From NCBI RefSeq assembly GCF_010994755.1, contig NZ_WHSB02000024.1:1-53588 (forward strand): a DNA stretch of 53,588 nt, written 5' to 3'. Positions 43,561 through 52,379 of this stretch are shown piece by piece. Positions within the stretch are counted from its first letter, which is position 1; each line of letters begins with the position of its first letter. The notes under the pieces were generated by a model, which was given only the letters and a program-made list of their open reading frames with translations, was not told the origin of the DNA and searched no databases. The stretch comes from Shinella lacus. GTDB taxonomy: Bacteria; Pseudomonadota; Alphaproteobacteria; Rhizobiales; Rhizobiaceae. The translations under genes were made by a program, and so were the position numbers.

Positions 43561-43839
43561 ATGAAGACAATCCTTCTCGCAACCGCCCTTCTCGGCCTTT
43601 TTGCCGCCGGTGCGGCCCGTGCCGAAGATGAGGGCAAGAGCTGCGACGTGCCGAAGGACAAATGGATGACCGAGGATGCCATGAAGGACAAGGCCAAGGC
43701 GATGGGCCTCGACGTCCGGCGGATAAAGGTCGAGAACGGCTGCTACGAAGTCTATGCGATCGATGCCAAGGGCGCCAAGGTCGAGACGATCTTCAATCCG
43801 CAGACCGGCGAGCCGGTCGGCTCGGAAGGAGCGGAATGA
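43561..43839 (+). CDS. Secreted PepSY-domain protein (two-cysteine type), copy B
   Basis: The 92-residue protein has a signal peptide (KTILLATALLGLFAAGAARA) and a short PepSY domain. The cysteines in KSCDVP and ENGCYE are 33 residues apart, as in the two other paralogues. AAGGAG lies 6 bases before ATG 43561. The stop overlaps the start of the cytochrome b561 gene (ATGATG at 43836). It is divergent from the second kinase/regulator operon. Confidence 0.88.
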   Translation: MKTILLATALLGLFAAGAARAEDEGKSCDVPKDKWMTEDAMKDKAKAMGLDVRRIKVENGCYEVYAIDAKGAKVETIFNPQTGEPVGSEGAE

Positions 43840-44390
43840 TGGCGCCACTCTCCCGAACCAGCGGGGCGGGGGAAAGCGTCAAGGTGTGGGACCCGCTCGT
43901 GCGGGTCTTTCACTGGTCGCTGGTCTGCCTCTTCGTTTTCTCCTTCGTCACCGGCGACGAATGGAAGAAGGCCCATATCCTCTCCGGCTATGCCATCGCC
44001 GGGCTGATCGCCTTGCGCCTGGTCTGGGGGCTGCTGGGGCCGCATCACGCCCGCTTCGCCAATTTCCTCTATGCCCCTACGACGATTCTCGCGTTCCTCC
44101 GTGACAGCCTCGCCTTCCGCGCCAAGCGGTATCTCGGCCACAATCCGGCGGGGGGCGCCATGGTCGTTCTGTTGCTCGCGGCGGTGTCCGGCATCGTGAC
44201 CACCGGCTATATGATGACCACGGATGCCTATTGGGGTGTCGGCTGGGTGGAGGATGTCCATAAGGCCCTTGTCTATTCGACCATCGGGCTGGTCGCCCTG
44301 CATATCGCCGGCGTTGTTCTAGCCAGCGTCGAGCACCGGGAAAACCTCGTTCGCGCCATGGTGACGGGAAGAAAGCGCCGCGAAGATTGA
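43836..44390 (+). CDS. Cytochrome b561-type membrane protein, copy B
   Basis: The 184-residue protein has four membrane helices (about 18-36, 43-62, 97-120, 142-165) with histidines in VFHWSLV, KKAHILSG, DVHKALVYS and ALHIAGVV. The order HWSLVCLFVFSFV, GHNPAGGAMVVLLLA and HKALVYSTIGLVALH matches the Ni,Fe-hydrogenase/CybH-like group of cytochromes b. It is coupled to the PepSY gene (4-base overlap). It is followed after 24 bp by an Irr-type box and the broken VIT gene. Confidence 0.9.
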   Translation: MMAPLSRTSGAGESVKVWDPLVRVFHWSLVCLFVFSFVTGDEWKKAHILSGYAIAGLIALRLVWGLLGPHHARFANFLYAPTTILAFLRDSLAFRAKRYLGHNPAGGAMVVLLLAAVSGIVTTGYMMTTDAYWGVGWVEDVHKALVYSTIGLVALHIAGVVLASVEHRENLVRAMVTGRKRRED

Positions 44391-44414
44391 TGTGCTGCCG
44401 TCTCTATGGCATAC

Positions 44415-44433
44415 ATTTAGAATAATTCTAAAT
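44415..44433. promoter_or_regulatory. Irr-type iron control element upstream of the broken VIT gene
   Basis: ATTTAGAATAATTCTAAAT is symmetrical about its central base and contains TTTAGAATAATTCTAAA, the same sequence as at 26967-26984 except for one end base. It lies 52 bp before the VIT fragment start. Confidence 0.7.
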
Positions 44434-44485
44434 CCATTGCCTGAAGTCGTGTAACCACAGCCGATCTGCTGAAATCGGAGATGCC

Positions 44486-44677
44486 ATGCGCGCCGTCCAC
44501 AGGGAAAGCCAACTCATCGAACGTATCGGCTGGCTCCGCGCGGCGGTGCTGGGTGCCAATGACGGGCTGATCTCGACGTCGAGCCTCATCGTCGGTGTCG
44601 CGGCGGCGACCGCTGCATCGCAGGAAATCCTCGTCGCCGGTGTCGCCGGGCTGGTGGCCGGCGCGATGTCGATGGCG
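44486..44677 (+). pseudogene. VIT1-type transporter gene, 5' fragment
   Basis: ATG 44486 begins RAVHRESQLIERIGWLRAAV and matches the first 64 residues or so of the intact VIT gene at 27083. At GAMSMA it runs straight into the ATPase sequence in another frame. The matching sequence is GGCG in both parents (VIT cgatGGCGgcgg, ATPase gaaGGCGcggtg), so a microhomology deletion of about 760 bp, measured on the intact copy, removed the rest of VIT and the ATPase start. Confidence 0.88.
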
Positions 44678-46366
44678 CGGTGCTGTTGACGCTGTTCAGC
44701 GTGTCGACGACGCTTGAGCACCAGGCGCTCGGCCGTGCGCGCCGCGCCGTCGAGGCGCTGATGGCGCTTCGTCCCGAAACGGCGTTCCGCTGGCAGGCCG
44801 ATGGCTCGGTGCTGGAGGTTCCCGCAGCGGAGCTTGTCGTCGGGGATGTCGTGATCCTGCGGCCCGGCGCCCGCGTGCCGGCCGATGGCGTCATCCTGCA
44901 GGGACGCGGCGGTATCGACGAGGCCAATATCACCGGTGAATCCATGCCCGTTTCCAAAGAGCCGGGCCAGCAGGTGTTCGAGGCCACCGTCAATCTGGAC
45001 GGCATTCTGGAAGTGGCGGTCGCAAGAACGATCGGCGACAGCACGATCGCCCGCATGATCCGGCTGGTCACGGAAGCCCAGGAGGCCAAGGCCCCCTCCG
45101 AGCGTTTCAGCGCCTGGTTCGGACAGCGCTATATCGTCGCGGTGCTCCTCGGCGCCGCTCTAGCCTTCGCCGTTTTCTACGGGGTGGAGCGCGATTGGGA
45201 GCAGGCGCTCTATCGGGCCGCGACGCTGCTGGTCGCGGCCAGCCCCTGTGCGATCGTCATATCGGTGCCTGCAGCGATCCTGTCTGCGCTCTCGGCGGCG
45301 CGCTCGAAACACTGGCCGCCGTCGATATCTTCGCCTTCGACAAGACCGGCACCCTCACCAACGGCCGGGCGGCCGTGACGCGGATCGTCGCGCTGGACGC
45401 GGACGAATGCGGCTTCCTGTCGTTGCTCGCCGGGCTCGAAGCCCATTCCGAGCATCATGTCGCGGCGGCCATACGCCGGGAGGCGGCTGCACGTGGCATC
45501 GCGCCGGCGCATGTCGTGGATGTCAGCGCGCGCCCAAGCGCAGGGATCGTCGGGTCGGATGCGCTTGGTGTCCTCTGGGCCGGCAATCTTCATCTCGTTC
45601 GGGACATGGGGGCGTCCGTCGACCACGCCCGGCTTCGGGAACTGACCGACAGCGCCGAGACCGTCGTCTATCTGGGACGTGGACCGACCGTTCTCGGCGC
45701 CGTCGGCGTGGCGGACGAGGCGAGGGCGAGCTCGGCCCCGGCGCTCGCCGCGCTGCGGGCCGGCGGCGTGTGCCGCATCGTCATGATGACCGGAGACCGC
45801 CGGCCGGTGGCCTTGCGGATCGGCGCGCTGCTCGGCCTTGCTCCCGACGAGATTCATGCCGAAATGCTGCCGCAAGACAAGGTGCGTCATGTGGGGGAAC
45901 TGGCGGGTGGCGGCACCGTGGCCTTCGTCGGCGACGGTGTCAATGACGCGGCCGCTCTTGCCCGCGCCGATGTCGGCATCGCCATGGGCGCGGCCGGCTC
46001 GGAGGTCGCCCTTCAGGCCGCCGATGTCGCCCTCTTGTCGGAAGACATGAAGAAGCTGGCCGATGCGCAGCATCTGGCGCGCCGGACCGCCGCGATCATC
46101 CGGCAGAACCTCGTCGTCGCGATCGGCGCCATGCTGGTGCTGGTAACGGGCGGGTTGTTCTTCGATCTGCCTCTGCCTCTGCCTCTGCCGCTGGCGGTGG
46201 TCGGACATGAAGGCGGGACCGTGCTCGTGGTCCTCAACGGCTTCCGCTGTTGTCGGATCCGATCCGGCGGCCAGTGGACAGGGCCGCATCCGTCCGTGCG
46301 CCGGAGGATGGGTTGGAGACGTCGCCACCGGTTGCGGCCACGTCGTCGGCCGACACGCCGGTGTAG
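44677..46366 (+). pseudogene. P1B-4 metal ATPase gene, deleted and frameshifted copy
   Basis: The sequence matches the ATPase at 27781 from VLLTLFSVSTTLEHQALGRA onward, including TGES, SPC, DKTGTLTN, GDGVNDAAAL and HEGGTVLVVLNG. It carries three lesions: loss of the N-terminus in the VIT junction, a 34-bp deletion at about 45300 (removing the codons around AARGGVLFKGGG) that shifts the frame, and a single-base loss at about 46246-46247 after LNGF. Restoring the last gives a C-terminus SDPIRRPVDRAASVRAPEDG and a stop at 46364-46366. No complete pump can be made. Confidence 0.9.
46167..46190 (+). repeat. Four-copy CTGCCT hexamer tract in the ATPase pseudogene
   Basis: CTGCCT is repeated three times and followed by CTGCCG, giving LPLPLPLPL. 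The intact copy at 29572-29583 has only two Leu-Pro pairs. Slippage in a decaying gene is the simplest cause. Confidence 0.7.
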
Positions 46367-46387
46367 GCGCCGGTCGCGTTCCGCGGA

Positions 46388-47113
46388 TCAACAGGAAAGA
46401 AAGCGGGTGCGCGTGTTCTCTTCGAGAAGCAGGCCCGTGATTCCGCCGAACACCCATTCCCGCAGGCGGCTATGACCATAGGCGCCGGTGACGACGATAT
46501 CGGCGTCGCTTTCGTCGACGAATTGCAGAAAGCCGATCGTTTCGTCGGCGCTTTTGATCATCTGCGGCCTGGCCTTCACATTGTGCCGGGCGAGATAGGA
46601 AACGATATCGGAGAGGCTCTGCCTCTCGGCCGGCGCGGGCTCCGGGGAAACGGAGACGACGGCGACGTCATAGGCGACCGAGAGCAGGGGAAGCGCATCC
46701 GCAATCGCGCGGCGGGCCTCGCGGGTGTCCTTCCAGCCGATGACGATCTTTCGTGTCGCAATCGTGTCGCAGTCGCTCCCGACCACCAGAAGAGGCCGGC
46801 CGGCACGCAGGACGACGGTCGCCGGGTCCGCGCGGTCTCCGGCCGCCATCAGCACCAGATCGGCGACACGGGCGGCCGCCACGACCGCCTCGGTCGGCGC
46901 CATCGTTTCGCCGCGCCATTCCGCCTCGATCCTGTTTGCCGCCAGATGGAGGAACGTGGCGCGAGCCTCCTCCATGCGCTCTGCGAGCGTTCCGGCGGCG
47001 CAAAGCCCTATGAGCCGAGCACCCGAGCGAGACGCCAGATCGACCGCGGCCTCCGTGATCGGCTCGACCGGCCGCTCGATATCGAGATTGACGAGAATGG
47101 ATTGATAGAACAC
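46388..47113 (-). CDS. Tandem UspA universal stress protein, second copy
   Basis: The 241-residue protein has two Usp domains, beginning YQSILVNLDIERPVEPI and RKIVIGWKDTREARRAI, and ends VVTGAYGHSRLREWVFGGIT. It is a paralogue of the protein at 11976, shorter by a deletion in the linker region. GTG 47113 is preceded by GGAAGGAAT at good spacing. An FNR-type box lies 63 bp upstream. It is transcribed in the same direction as acetate kinase but from its own promoter. Confidence 0.92.
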   Translation of the reverse strand: MFYQSILVNLDIERPVEPITEAAVDLASRSGARLIGLCAAGTLAERMEEARATFLHLAANRIEAEWRGETMAPTEAVVAAARVADLVLMAAGDRADPATVVLRAGRPLLVVGSDCDTIATRKIVIGWKDTREARRAIADALPLLSVAYDVAVVSVSPEPAPAERQSLSDIVSYLARHNVKARPQMIKSADETIGFLQFVDESDADIVVTGAYGHSRLREWVFGGITGLLLEENTRTRFLSC

Positions 47114-47175
47114 GCGTACATTCCTTCCGTTCCAGGCAAGCGGTCGGAAGCATAGCGCCGATAACGCGGCATATA

Positions 47176-47189
47176 TTGATCCTGGTCAA
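47176..47189. promoter_or_regulatory. FNR/FixK-type box upstream of the second uspA
   Basis: TTGATCCTGGTCAA matches TTGA-N6-TCAA, 63 bp before the GTG start at 47113 on the minus strand. It sits in the 109-bp gap between acetate kinase and uspA. Confidence 0.65.
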
Positions 47190-47222
47190 GTGTTGCGCGG
47201 GGCCTCGCCATCGAGGACCGGA

Positions 47223-48338
47223 TCAGCCGCCCCGTCCTGCCTCCAGCAATGCCTTGCCGTGGATCGCAAGCATGCGTTCCTCGTTCGCCGGGACGATCAA
47301 GGTCCGGAACGGCCGCAGGAATTCCAGCCGGGCGAGGATCGCATCGCGAACCGGTCCCGCATTTTCCCCGACGCCCCCCGTGAAGACGACGGCGTCGAGT
47401 CCACCCATGGACACTGCCATCATGGCCGCGAACTGCGCTACCTTCAGGGCAAAATAGTCGAGGGCGAAGCCGGCGCGCGGATCCGCGCTTTCGAGCAGGG
47501 CCTTCACGTCGTTGCTGAGGCCGGACAGGCCCTTCAGGCCGGAGCGCTCGTAGAGCGCATGTTCCACATCGTCGATGCCCATGCCGAGATTGCGCAGCAT
47601 GTAGGTGACCGCGCCGGGATCGATCGCACCGGTGCGGCTCCCCATCGGCAGACCGTCGAGCGCGGTCATGCCCATGGTCGTGTCGACGCTTGCGCCGTCC
47701 TTCAGGGCACACAGGCTTGCGCCATTGCCGAGATGCCCGACCACGACCCGGCCGCGCGCAAGATCGGGGTGGTCACTTGCGAGCACGCGGGCAATCCACT
47801 CGTAGGACAGGCCGTGGAATCCGTAGCGGCGGATGCCCCGATCCCGCAGCGTCGCATCGACGGCGAAGACCTGGAAGAGCGGTGCATGGCCGGCGTGGAA
47901 GGCGGTATCGAAACAGGCGATGTCCGGGGCGTCCGACAGGCGGTCCGACGCCGCGATGCCCGCGAGATTGTAGGGCTGGTGCAATGGCGCGAGGGGCGCC
48001 AGCGCCGCAAGCCGATCGAGAATCCCGGGCGTGACGACGACAGGCGCGACGAAATCGGCGCCGCCATGCACGATCCGGTGTACCGTCGCCACCATGCGCC
48101 ATGCGTCGTCGTATCGGTCGATGAGGTCGATCACCGCGGCCATGGCGGTCTCGTGGTCGTTCGCTGCAAGCGCCCTGTCGACATGGACATCGCTTGCCAC
48201 GACCGTCGCGCTCAGCCTGGCCTCGGTGCCGATGCCGGTGACCTTGCCCTTGGCGAGCTTGTCGAGTGCCTCATAGCCGAAAACTTCGAATTTCAGGCTC
48301 GACGAACCGGTATTGAGAACGAGCAGGACGTCAGTCAT
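47223..48338 (-). CDS. ackA: Acetate kinase
   Basis: The 371-residue protein has the ASKHA motifs: VLNTGSSSLKFEVF at the N-terminus, GHLGNGASLCALKDG, TTMGMTALDGLPMGSRTG and FTGGVGENAGPVRDAIL. It converts acetyl phosphate and ADP to acetate and ATP. Its start overlaps the stop of the phosphotransacetylase gene (48335-48338, ATGA), giving a coupled pta-ackA pair. With phosphoketolase at 7470 it would form the energy-yielding phosphoketolase-acetate branch. Confidence 0.96.
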   Translation of the reverse strand: MTDVLLVLNTGSSSLKFEVFGYEALDKLAKGKVTGIGTEARLSATVVASDVHVDRALAANDHETAMAAVIDLIDRYDDAWRMVATVHRIVHGGADFVAPVVVTPGILDRLAALAPLAPLHQPYNLAGIAASDRLSDAPDIACFDTAFHAGHAPLFQVFAVDATLRDRGIRRYGFHGLSYEWIARVLASDHPDLARGRVVVGHLGNGASLCALKDGASVDTTMGMTALDGLPMGSRTGAIDPGAVTYMLRNLGMGIDDVEHALYERSGLKGLSGLSNDVKALLESADPRAGFALDYFALKVAQFAAMMAVSMGGLDAVVFTGGVGENAGPVRDAILARLEFLRPFRTLIVPANEERMLAIHGKALLEAGRGG

Positions 48339-49264
48339 TTGATGCGGCCCTTGGCGCGGGCATCCGCGAGGAGGCAGGCAAGCGCGCAGGACAGGAGGCG
48401 CGTGCGCTGGTCGTCGGCCCGGCTTGTCAGAACGATGGGGACGCGGGCGCCCAGCACGATGCCGGCCGCCTCAGCGCTGCCAAGAAACGTGAGCTGCTTC
48501 GCCAGCATGTTGCCGGCCTCGATATCGGGAACGAGAAGGATGTCAGCATCGCCGGCGACGGCCGATTCTATGCCCTTCTCCCGTGCTGCCTGCGGGCTGA
48601 TCGCATTGTCGAAGGCAAGCGGCCCGTCGATCAGGCAGCCGGTGATCTGCCGGCGGTCCGCCATCTTGCAGAGTGCTGCGGCGTCGAGGATCGCCTGCAT
48701 CTTGGGATTGACCGTTTCCACCGCCGCGAGAGCGGCGACCTTCGGCGCGCGCGCCTCGCCGAACACCACGCGCCAGAGATCGACCGCGTTCTGGACGATA
48801 TCCGCCTTCACCGCGAGATCGGGCAGGATGTTGACGGCGGCATCGGTGATCATGAACGGTTTCGGATAGGATGCGATGCTCATGAGGTAGCAGTGCGAGA
48901 TGCGCCGCTCCGTGCGCAGCCCCGCGCCGGCCTTCACGATCTCGCCCAGAAGCTCGTCCGTATGCAGCGAACCCTTCATGATGGCACCCACATGGCCGCT
49001 CGCGGCCAGTTCCGCCGCCTTGGCCGCCGCCGCATGGCTGTGCTCGGTATCGACGATCTCCCACCCCGCGATATCGACCCCGGCCTCTCTGGCCGCGTCG
49101 GTTATCCGCGCCGCCGGGCCGATGAGCACCGGCGTTACCAGATCTTCCTGCACCGCCTCGAAGCTGGCGGCAATGACATTGGCCTTTACCGGATGCACGA
49201 TCGCGATACGGGTGGGCGGCAGCGCACGGCAAAGGGTGAGGATCGCATCTGTCTGTCGGCTCAT
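48335..49264 (-). CDS. pta: Phosphate acetyl/butyryltransferase
   Basis: The 309-residue protein belongs to the Pta/Ptb family: IMKGSLHTDELLGEIVKAGAGL, MITDAAVNILPDL, GCLIDGPLAFDNAIS and ILLVPDIEAGNMLAKQL. It interconverts acyl-CoA and acyl phosphate. It is the first gene of the pair with acetate kinase, so acetyl-CoA/acetyl-P is the likely substrate. It lacks the long N-terminal regulatory domain of E. coli Pta. The 386-bp gap upstream should contain its promoter. Confidence 0.92.
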   Translation of the reverse strand: MSRQTDAILTLCRALPPTRIAIVHPVKANVIAASFEAVQEDLVTPVLIGPAARITDAAREAGVDIAGWEIVDTEHSHAAAAKAAELAASGHVGAIMKGSLHTDELLGEIVKAGAGLRTERRISHCYLMSIASYPKPFMITDAAVNILPDLAVKADIVQNAVDLWRVVFGEARAPKVAALAAVETVNPKMQAILDAAALCKMADRRQITGCLIDGPLAFDNAISPQAAREKGIESAVAGDADILLVPDIEAGNMLAKQLTFLGSAEAAGIVLGARVPIVLTSRADDQRTRLLSCALACLLADARAKGRIK

Positions 49265-49650
49265 GGAATGTTTCCCTGGAACTCTATGGAAAGAGCAAAC
49301 CCTGCGTAGGAACGGTAATCTTCACGATGGTCCCAATGGAGGCAAGAGGTGTTCTACCCCTGTCGCGCCGCGCCATTCTGGTATTTGGCGGATGAACCGT
49401 GCCCGGGCTCTGGATAAGAAGCGATTGCAACCATGGGCGCTTGGATTTTGATGGTTCCGTTGGTGGGGGCTAACGGGCCGTATTGACCGCAACGGCTGTT
49501 GGTCGGCGGGCACACCGGCATGTATGTGATGGCACTTGCGTCTCCCGATCGACGGATTCCAACGTCAAGTTTTGCAAGCGCAGGCTTCGGTCAGCATTCT
49601 GGCTGTGGCACGAGGCATGACGTTCGCGCATCCGACATGAGCGAAGCCCT
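49265..49650. other. 386-bp gap between pta and arsH
   Basis: No credible gene or FNR-type box is seen. It holds the presumed promoter of pta-ackA and the end of the arsenic operon. Composition is less GC-rich than the coding sequence on both sides. Confidence 0.4.
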
Positions 49651-50361
49651 TCAAATCGACCGCAACGATACACGCTTCTCAAGCTCGGCCGCCTGTTCCT
49701 TGCGCTCACTGTAGCGGTCGGTGAGGTAGGCGGAGGCGTCGCGCGTGAGGACGGTGAACTTCACCAGCTCCTCACAGACATCCACCACCCGGTCGTAGTA
49801 GGACGAGGGCTTCATCCGGCCATCGGCGTCGAACTCCTGATAGGCTTTGGCGACCGAGGATTGGTTCGGGATGGTGACCATCCGCATCCAGCGGCCGAGA
49901 ATGCGCATCTGGTTCACGGCATTGAAGGACTGGCTGCCGCCCGAGACCTCCATGACGGCGAGGGTTTTGCCCTGCGTCGGCCGGACCGATCCTACCGAGA
50001 GTGGAATCCAGTCGATCTGGGACTTCATGATGCCGGTCATCGCGCCATGGCGTTCCGGGCTCACCCAGACCTGCCCTTCCGACCATTGCGAAAGATCGCG
50101 CAATTCTTGCACTTTCGGATGACTTACCGGCGCTTCGTCAGGCAGCGGCAGACCCCTTGGGTCAAACATGCGAACCTCACATCCGAGCCGTTCGAGCAGC
50201 CGGCGGGCCTCGAATGCGAGCAGGCGGCTATAGGATATCTCGCGCAACGAACCGTAGAGGATCAGGATGCGCGGCCTGTGCGTCGAGAATGCCGGACGCA
50301 GGGCGTCGAGATCGGTCGAGTGCAGGTGATCGCCCTGCAATGCGGGAAATGTGTCAGGCAA
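49651..50361 (-). CDS. arsH: ArsH NADPH-dependent FMN reductase / organoarsenical oxidase
   Basis: The protein (236 residues from TTG 50361) has the ArsH flavodoxin-like features: [20 protein letters not shown] (FMN loop), [20 protein letters not shown] and the C-terminal [20 protein letters not shown]. ArsH oxidises trivalent organoarsenicals to less toxic pentavalent forms. AGGAAGGAAAG precedes the TTG, which overlaps the arsC stop; a GTG at 50394 within arsC is the alternative start. It is the last gene of the arsenic operon. Confidence 0.92.
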   Translation of the reverse strand: MPDTFPALQGDHLHSTDLDALRPAFSTHRPRILILYGSLREISYSRLLAFEARRLLERLGCEVRMFDPRGLPLPDEAPVSHPKVQELRDLSQWSEGQVWVSPERHGAMTGIMKSQIDWIPLSVGSVRPTQGKTLAVMEVSGGSQSFNAVNQMRILGRWMRMVTIPNQSSVAKAYQEFDADGRMKPSSYYDRVVDVCEELVKFTVLTRDASAYLTDRYSERKEQAAELEKRVSLRSI

Positions 50362-50776
50362 TGCGCTTTCCTTCCTGATCGAGAACCTGTTCACCGTCCT
50401 CCTTGAAGAACGGCTCCTTGAAGGTGTCGGGCAGAATGTCGAGTACCGCTTCAGACGGGCGGGCGAGCCGGGTGCCGAGCGGTGTCACGACGAAGGGGCG
50501 ATTGATCAGGATCGGCGTTGCGATCATCGCGTCGAGCAACTGCTCGTCAGTCAGGTCTGGGTTGTCCAGACCGAGTTCGGCATAAGGCGTGCCTTTCTCG
50601 CGAATAGCTTCCCGAACGTTCAAGCCAGCGTCCGCGATCATCGTCGCAAGCTGCTCGCGCGTCGGCGGCTGCTGCAAATACTCGATGACAACAGGTTCGA
50701 TGCCGGCAGCGCGGATCAGCGCCAGCGTGTTGCGGGACGTCCCGCAGGCGGGGTTGTGATAGATGGTCGCGTCCAT
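50354..50776 (-). CDS. arsC: Glutaredoxin-dependent arsenate reductase
   Basis: The 140-residue protein has the ArsC/Spx signature [16 protein letters not shown] with the catalytic cysteine, and the arsenate-binding region [18 protein letters not shown]. It reduces arsenate to arsenite with glutaredoxin. The start ATG 50776 is 3 bp after the end of acr3. This is the second arsenate reductase in the operon, of a different fold from the phosphatase-like one at 51837. Confidence 0.94.
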   Translation of the reverse strand: MDATIYHNPACGTSRNTLALIRAAGIEPVVIEYLQQPPTREQLATMIADAGLNVREAIREKGTPYAELGLDNPDLTDEQLLDAMIATPILINRPFVVTPLGTRLARPSEAVLDILPDTFKEPFFKEDGEQVLDQEGKRIA

Positions 50777-50778
50777 GG

Positions 50779-51837
50779 TCAGTGCTTTTCGGTGGCGGTG
50801 GTTCTGGAAACAGCGGGGGCGGCCTCGTACCAGTCCTTCGAACGGTTCACGATCCAGACGACCGAGAGCATGACCGGAACCTCGATGAGAACGCCGACGA
50901 CGGTGGCGAGTGCCGCGCCGGACTGGAAGCCGAACAGGCTGATGGCGGCGGCAACCGCGAGTTCGAAGAAATTGCTGGCGCCGATCAGAGCCGATGGCCC
51001 GGCAACGCAATGCCGCTCGCCGGTCATCCGATTGAGCAGATAAGCGAGCCCGGAGTTCAAATAGACTTGGATCAGGATCGGCACGGCGAGCAAGCCGATG
51101 ACGGCGGGCTGGGCGATGATCTGCTCGCCCTGGAAGGCGAAGAGCAGAACCAGCGTCGCGAGCAGCGCCACCAGCGAGACCGGCTGCAATCTTGCAAGCA
51201 CGCCGTCCAGTGCCCGCGTCGTACCGTCAACCGTGAGCCGGCGGCGGATGATCTGCGCGATAATAACGGGCACGACGATATAGAGGGCGACGGAAAGAAC
51301 GAGCGTATCCCACGGCACGGTGATGGCGGAGAGGCCGAGCAGCAGGCCGACAGTCGGCGCGAAGGCGACGACCATGATGGCATCGTTCAACGCCACCTGC
51401 GACAGCGTGAACAGCGGCTCACCGCGCGTCAGGTTGCTCCAGACGAACACCATGGCCGTGCAGGGCGCCGCGGCCAGGATGATCAGGCCGGCAATATAGG
51501 AGTCGATCTGGTCGGCAGGCAGGTAGGGGCGGAATAGCCAGCCGATGAACAGCCAGCCGAGCAGCGCCATGGAGAACGGCTTGACGGCCCAGTTGATGAT
51601 CAGCGTGACGCCGATGCCGCGCCAGTAAGTGCCAACCTGCGCGAGAGACCGGAAATCGATCTTCAGCAACATCGGGATGATCATCAGCCAGATCAGGATC
51701 GCGACGGGAATGTTCACCTTGGCGACCTCGGCCGCGCCGATGATCTGAAAGAGGCCGGGCATGAGATGGCCGAGGGCGACACCGGCGATGATGCACAGGA
51801 ATACCCAGATGGTCAGATAGCGCTCGAACGTGGACAT
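50779..51837 (-). CDS. acr3: Acr3 arsenite efflux permease
   Basis: The 352-residue protein has ten membrane helices and the Acr3 hallmark LAAAPCTAMVFVWSNLTRG with the conserved cysteine, as well as GLAYLLNRMTGERHCVAGPSAL. It extrudes arsenite through the inner membrane, using the proton gradient. Its start overlaps the stop of the upstream arsC by one base (TGATG). It sits between two arsenate reductases, an arrangement common in rhizobia. Confidence 0.95.
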   Translation of the reverse strand: MSTFERYLTIWVFLCIIAGVALGHLMPGLFQIIGAAEVAKVNIPVAILIWLMIIPMLLKIDFRSLAQVGTYWRGIGVTLIINWAVKPFSMALLGWLFIGWLFRPYLPADQIDSYIAGLIILAAAPCTAMVFVWSNLTRGEPLFTLSQVALNDAIMVVAFAPTVGLLLGLSAITVPWDTLVLSVALYIVVPVIIAQIIRRRLTVDGTTRALDGVLARLQPVSLVALLATLVLLFAFQGEQIIAQPAVIGLLAVPILIQVYLNSGLAYLLNRMTGERHCVAGPSALIGASNFFELAVAAAISLFGFQSGAALATVVGVLIEVPVMLSVVWIVNRSKDWYEAAPAVSRTTATEKH

Positions 51838-52364
51838 CAGGCGGACTTTCCCTGCGGCGACGTCGAACCTTCCATCGCACCGATCTGGCGAAGCTTCGTC
51901 TCAAGCGCCATGTGATCGATGGATGCCAGCGGCAGACTGACGAACGCGGCAATCCGGTTCTTGAGGAAACGCGCGGCCTGTGCGAAGGCACGCTGGATCT
52001 CGACGTCCGATCCCGTGACGGCGGCAGGGTCTTCGACACCCCAATGGGCGGTCATCGGATGGCCGATCCAGACGGGACAGGCTTCGCCGGCGGCGCTGTC
52101 GCAGACGGTGAAGATGAAATCCATCTGCGGCGCGCCGGGCTCCGCGAACACATCCCAGCTCTTCGACGAGAAGCCCGTCGATGGATAGCCGAGTGCCTCC
52201 AGCTCCTTCAGGGCATGCGGATTGACTTCGCCCTTGGGCTGGCTACCGGCGGAGAAGGCTTTGAATCGTCCGCCACCTTCCTCGTTGAGGATGGATTCGG
52301 CGAGAATAGAACGAGCGGAATTGCCCGTGCAGAGGAAGAGCACGTTATAGGTCTTGTCGATCAT
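51837..52364 (-). CDS. arsC: Low-molecular-weight phosphatase-type arsenate reductase
   Basis: The 175-residue protein has the P-loop VLFLCTGNSARSILAES (C-x5-R-S), and FTVCDSAAGEACPVW followed by HWGVEDPAA, as in thioredoxin-type ArsC. A C-terminal helical extension of about 30 residues follows. It is coupled to acr3 downstream. Two different ArsC enzymes in one operon would allow use of both thioredoxin and glutaredoxin as electron donors. Confidence 0.93.
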   Translation of the reverse strand: MIDKTYNVLFLCTGNSARSILAESILNEEGGGRFKAFSAGSQPKGEVNPHALKELEALGYPSTGFSSKSWDVFAEPGAPQMDFIFTVCDSAAGEACPVWIGHPMTAHWGVEDPAAVTGSDVEIQRAFAQAARFLKNRIAAFVSLPLASIDHMALETKLRQIGAMEGSTSPQGKSA

Positions 52365-52379
52365 GGTCGTGGTCCGTGG

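Noticed and set aside
46375..46475. C-terminal extension of the ATPase pseudogene overlapping the second uspA
   Set aside because: That frame arises only from the last single-base loss; the restored frame stops at 46364-46366, before uspA.
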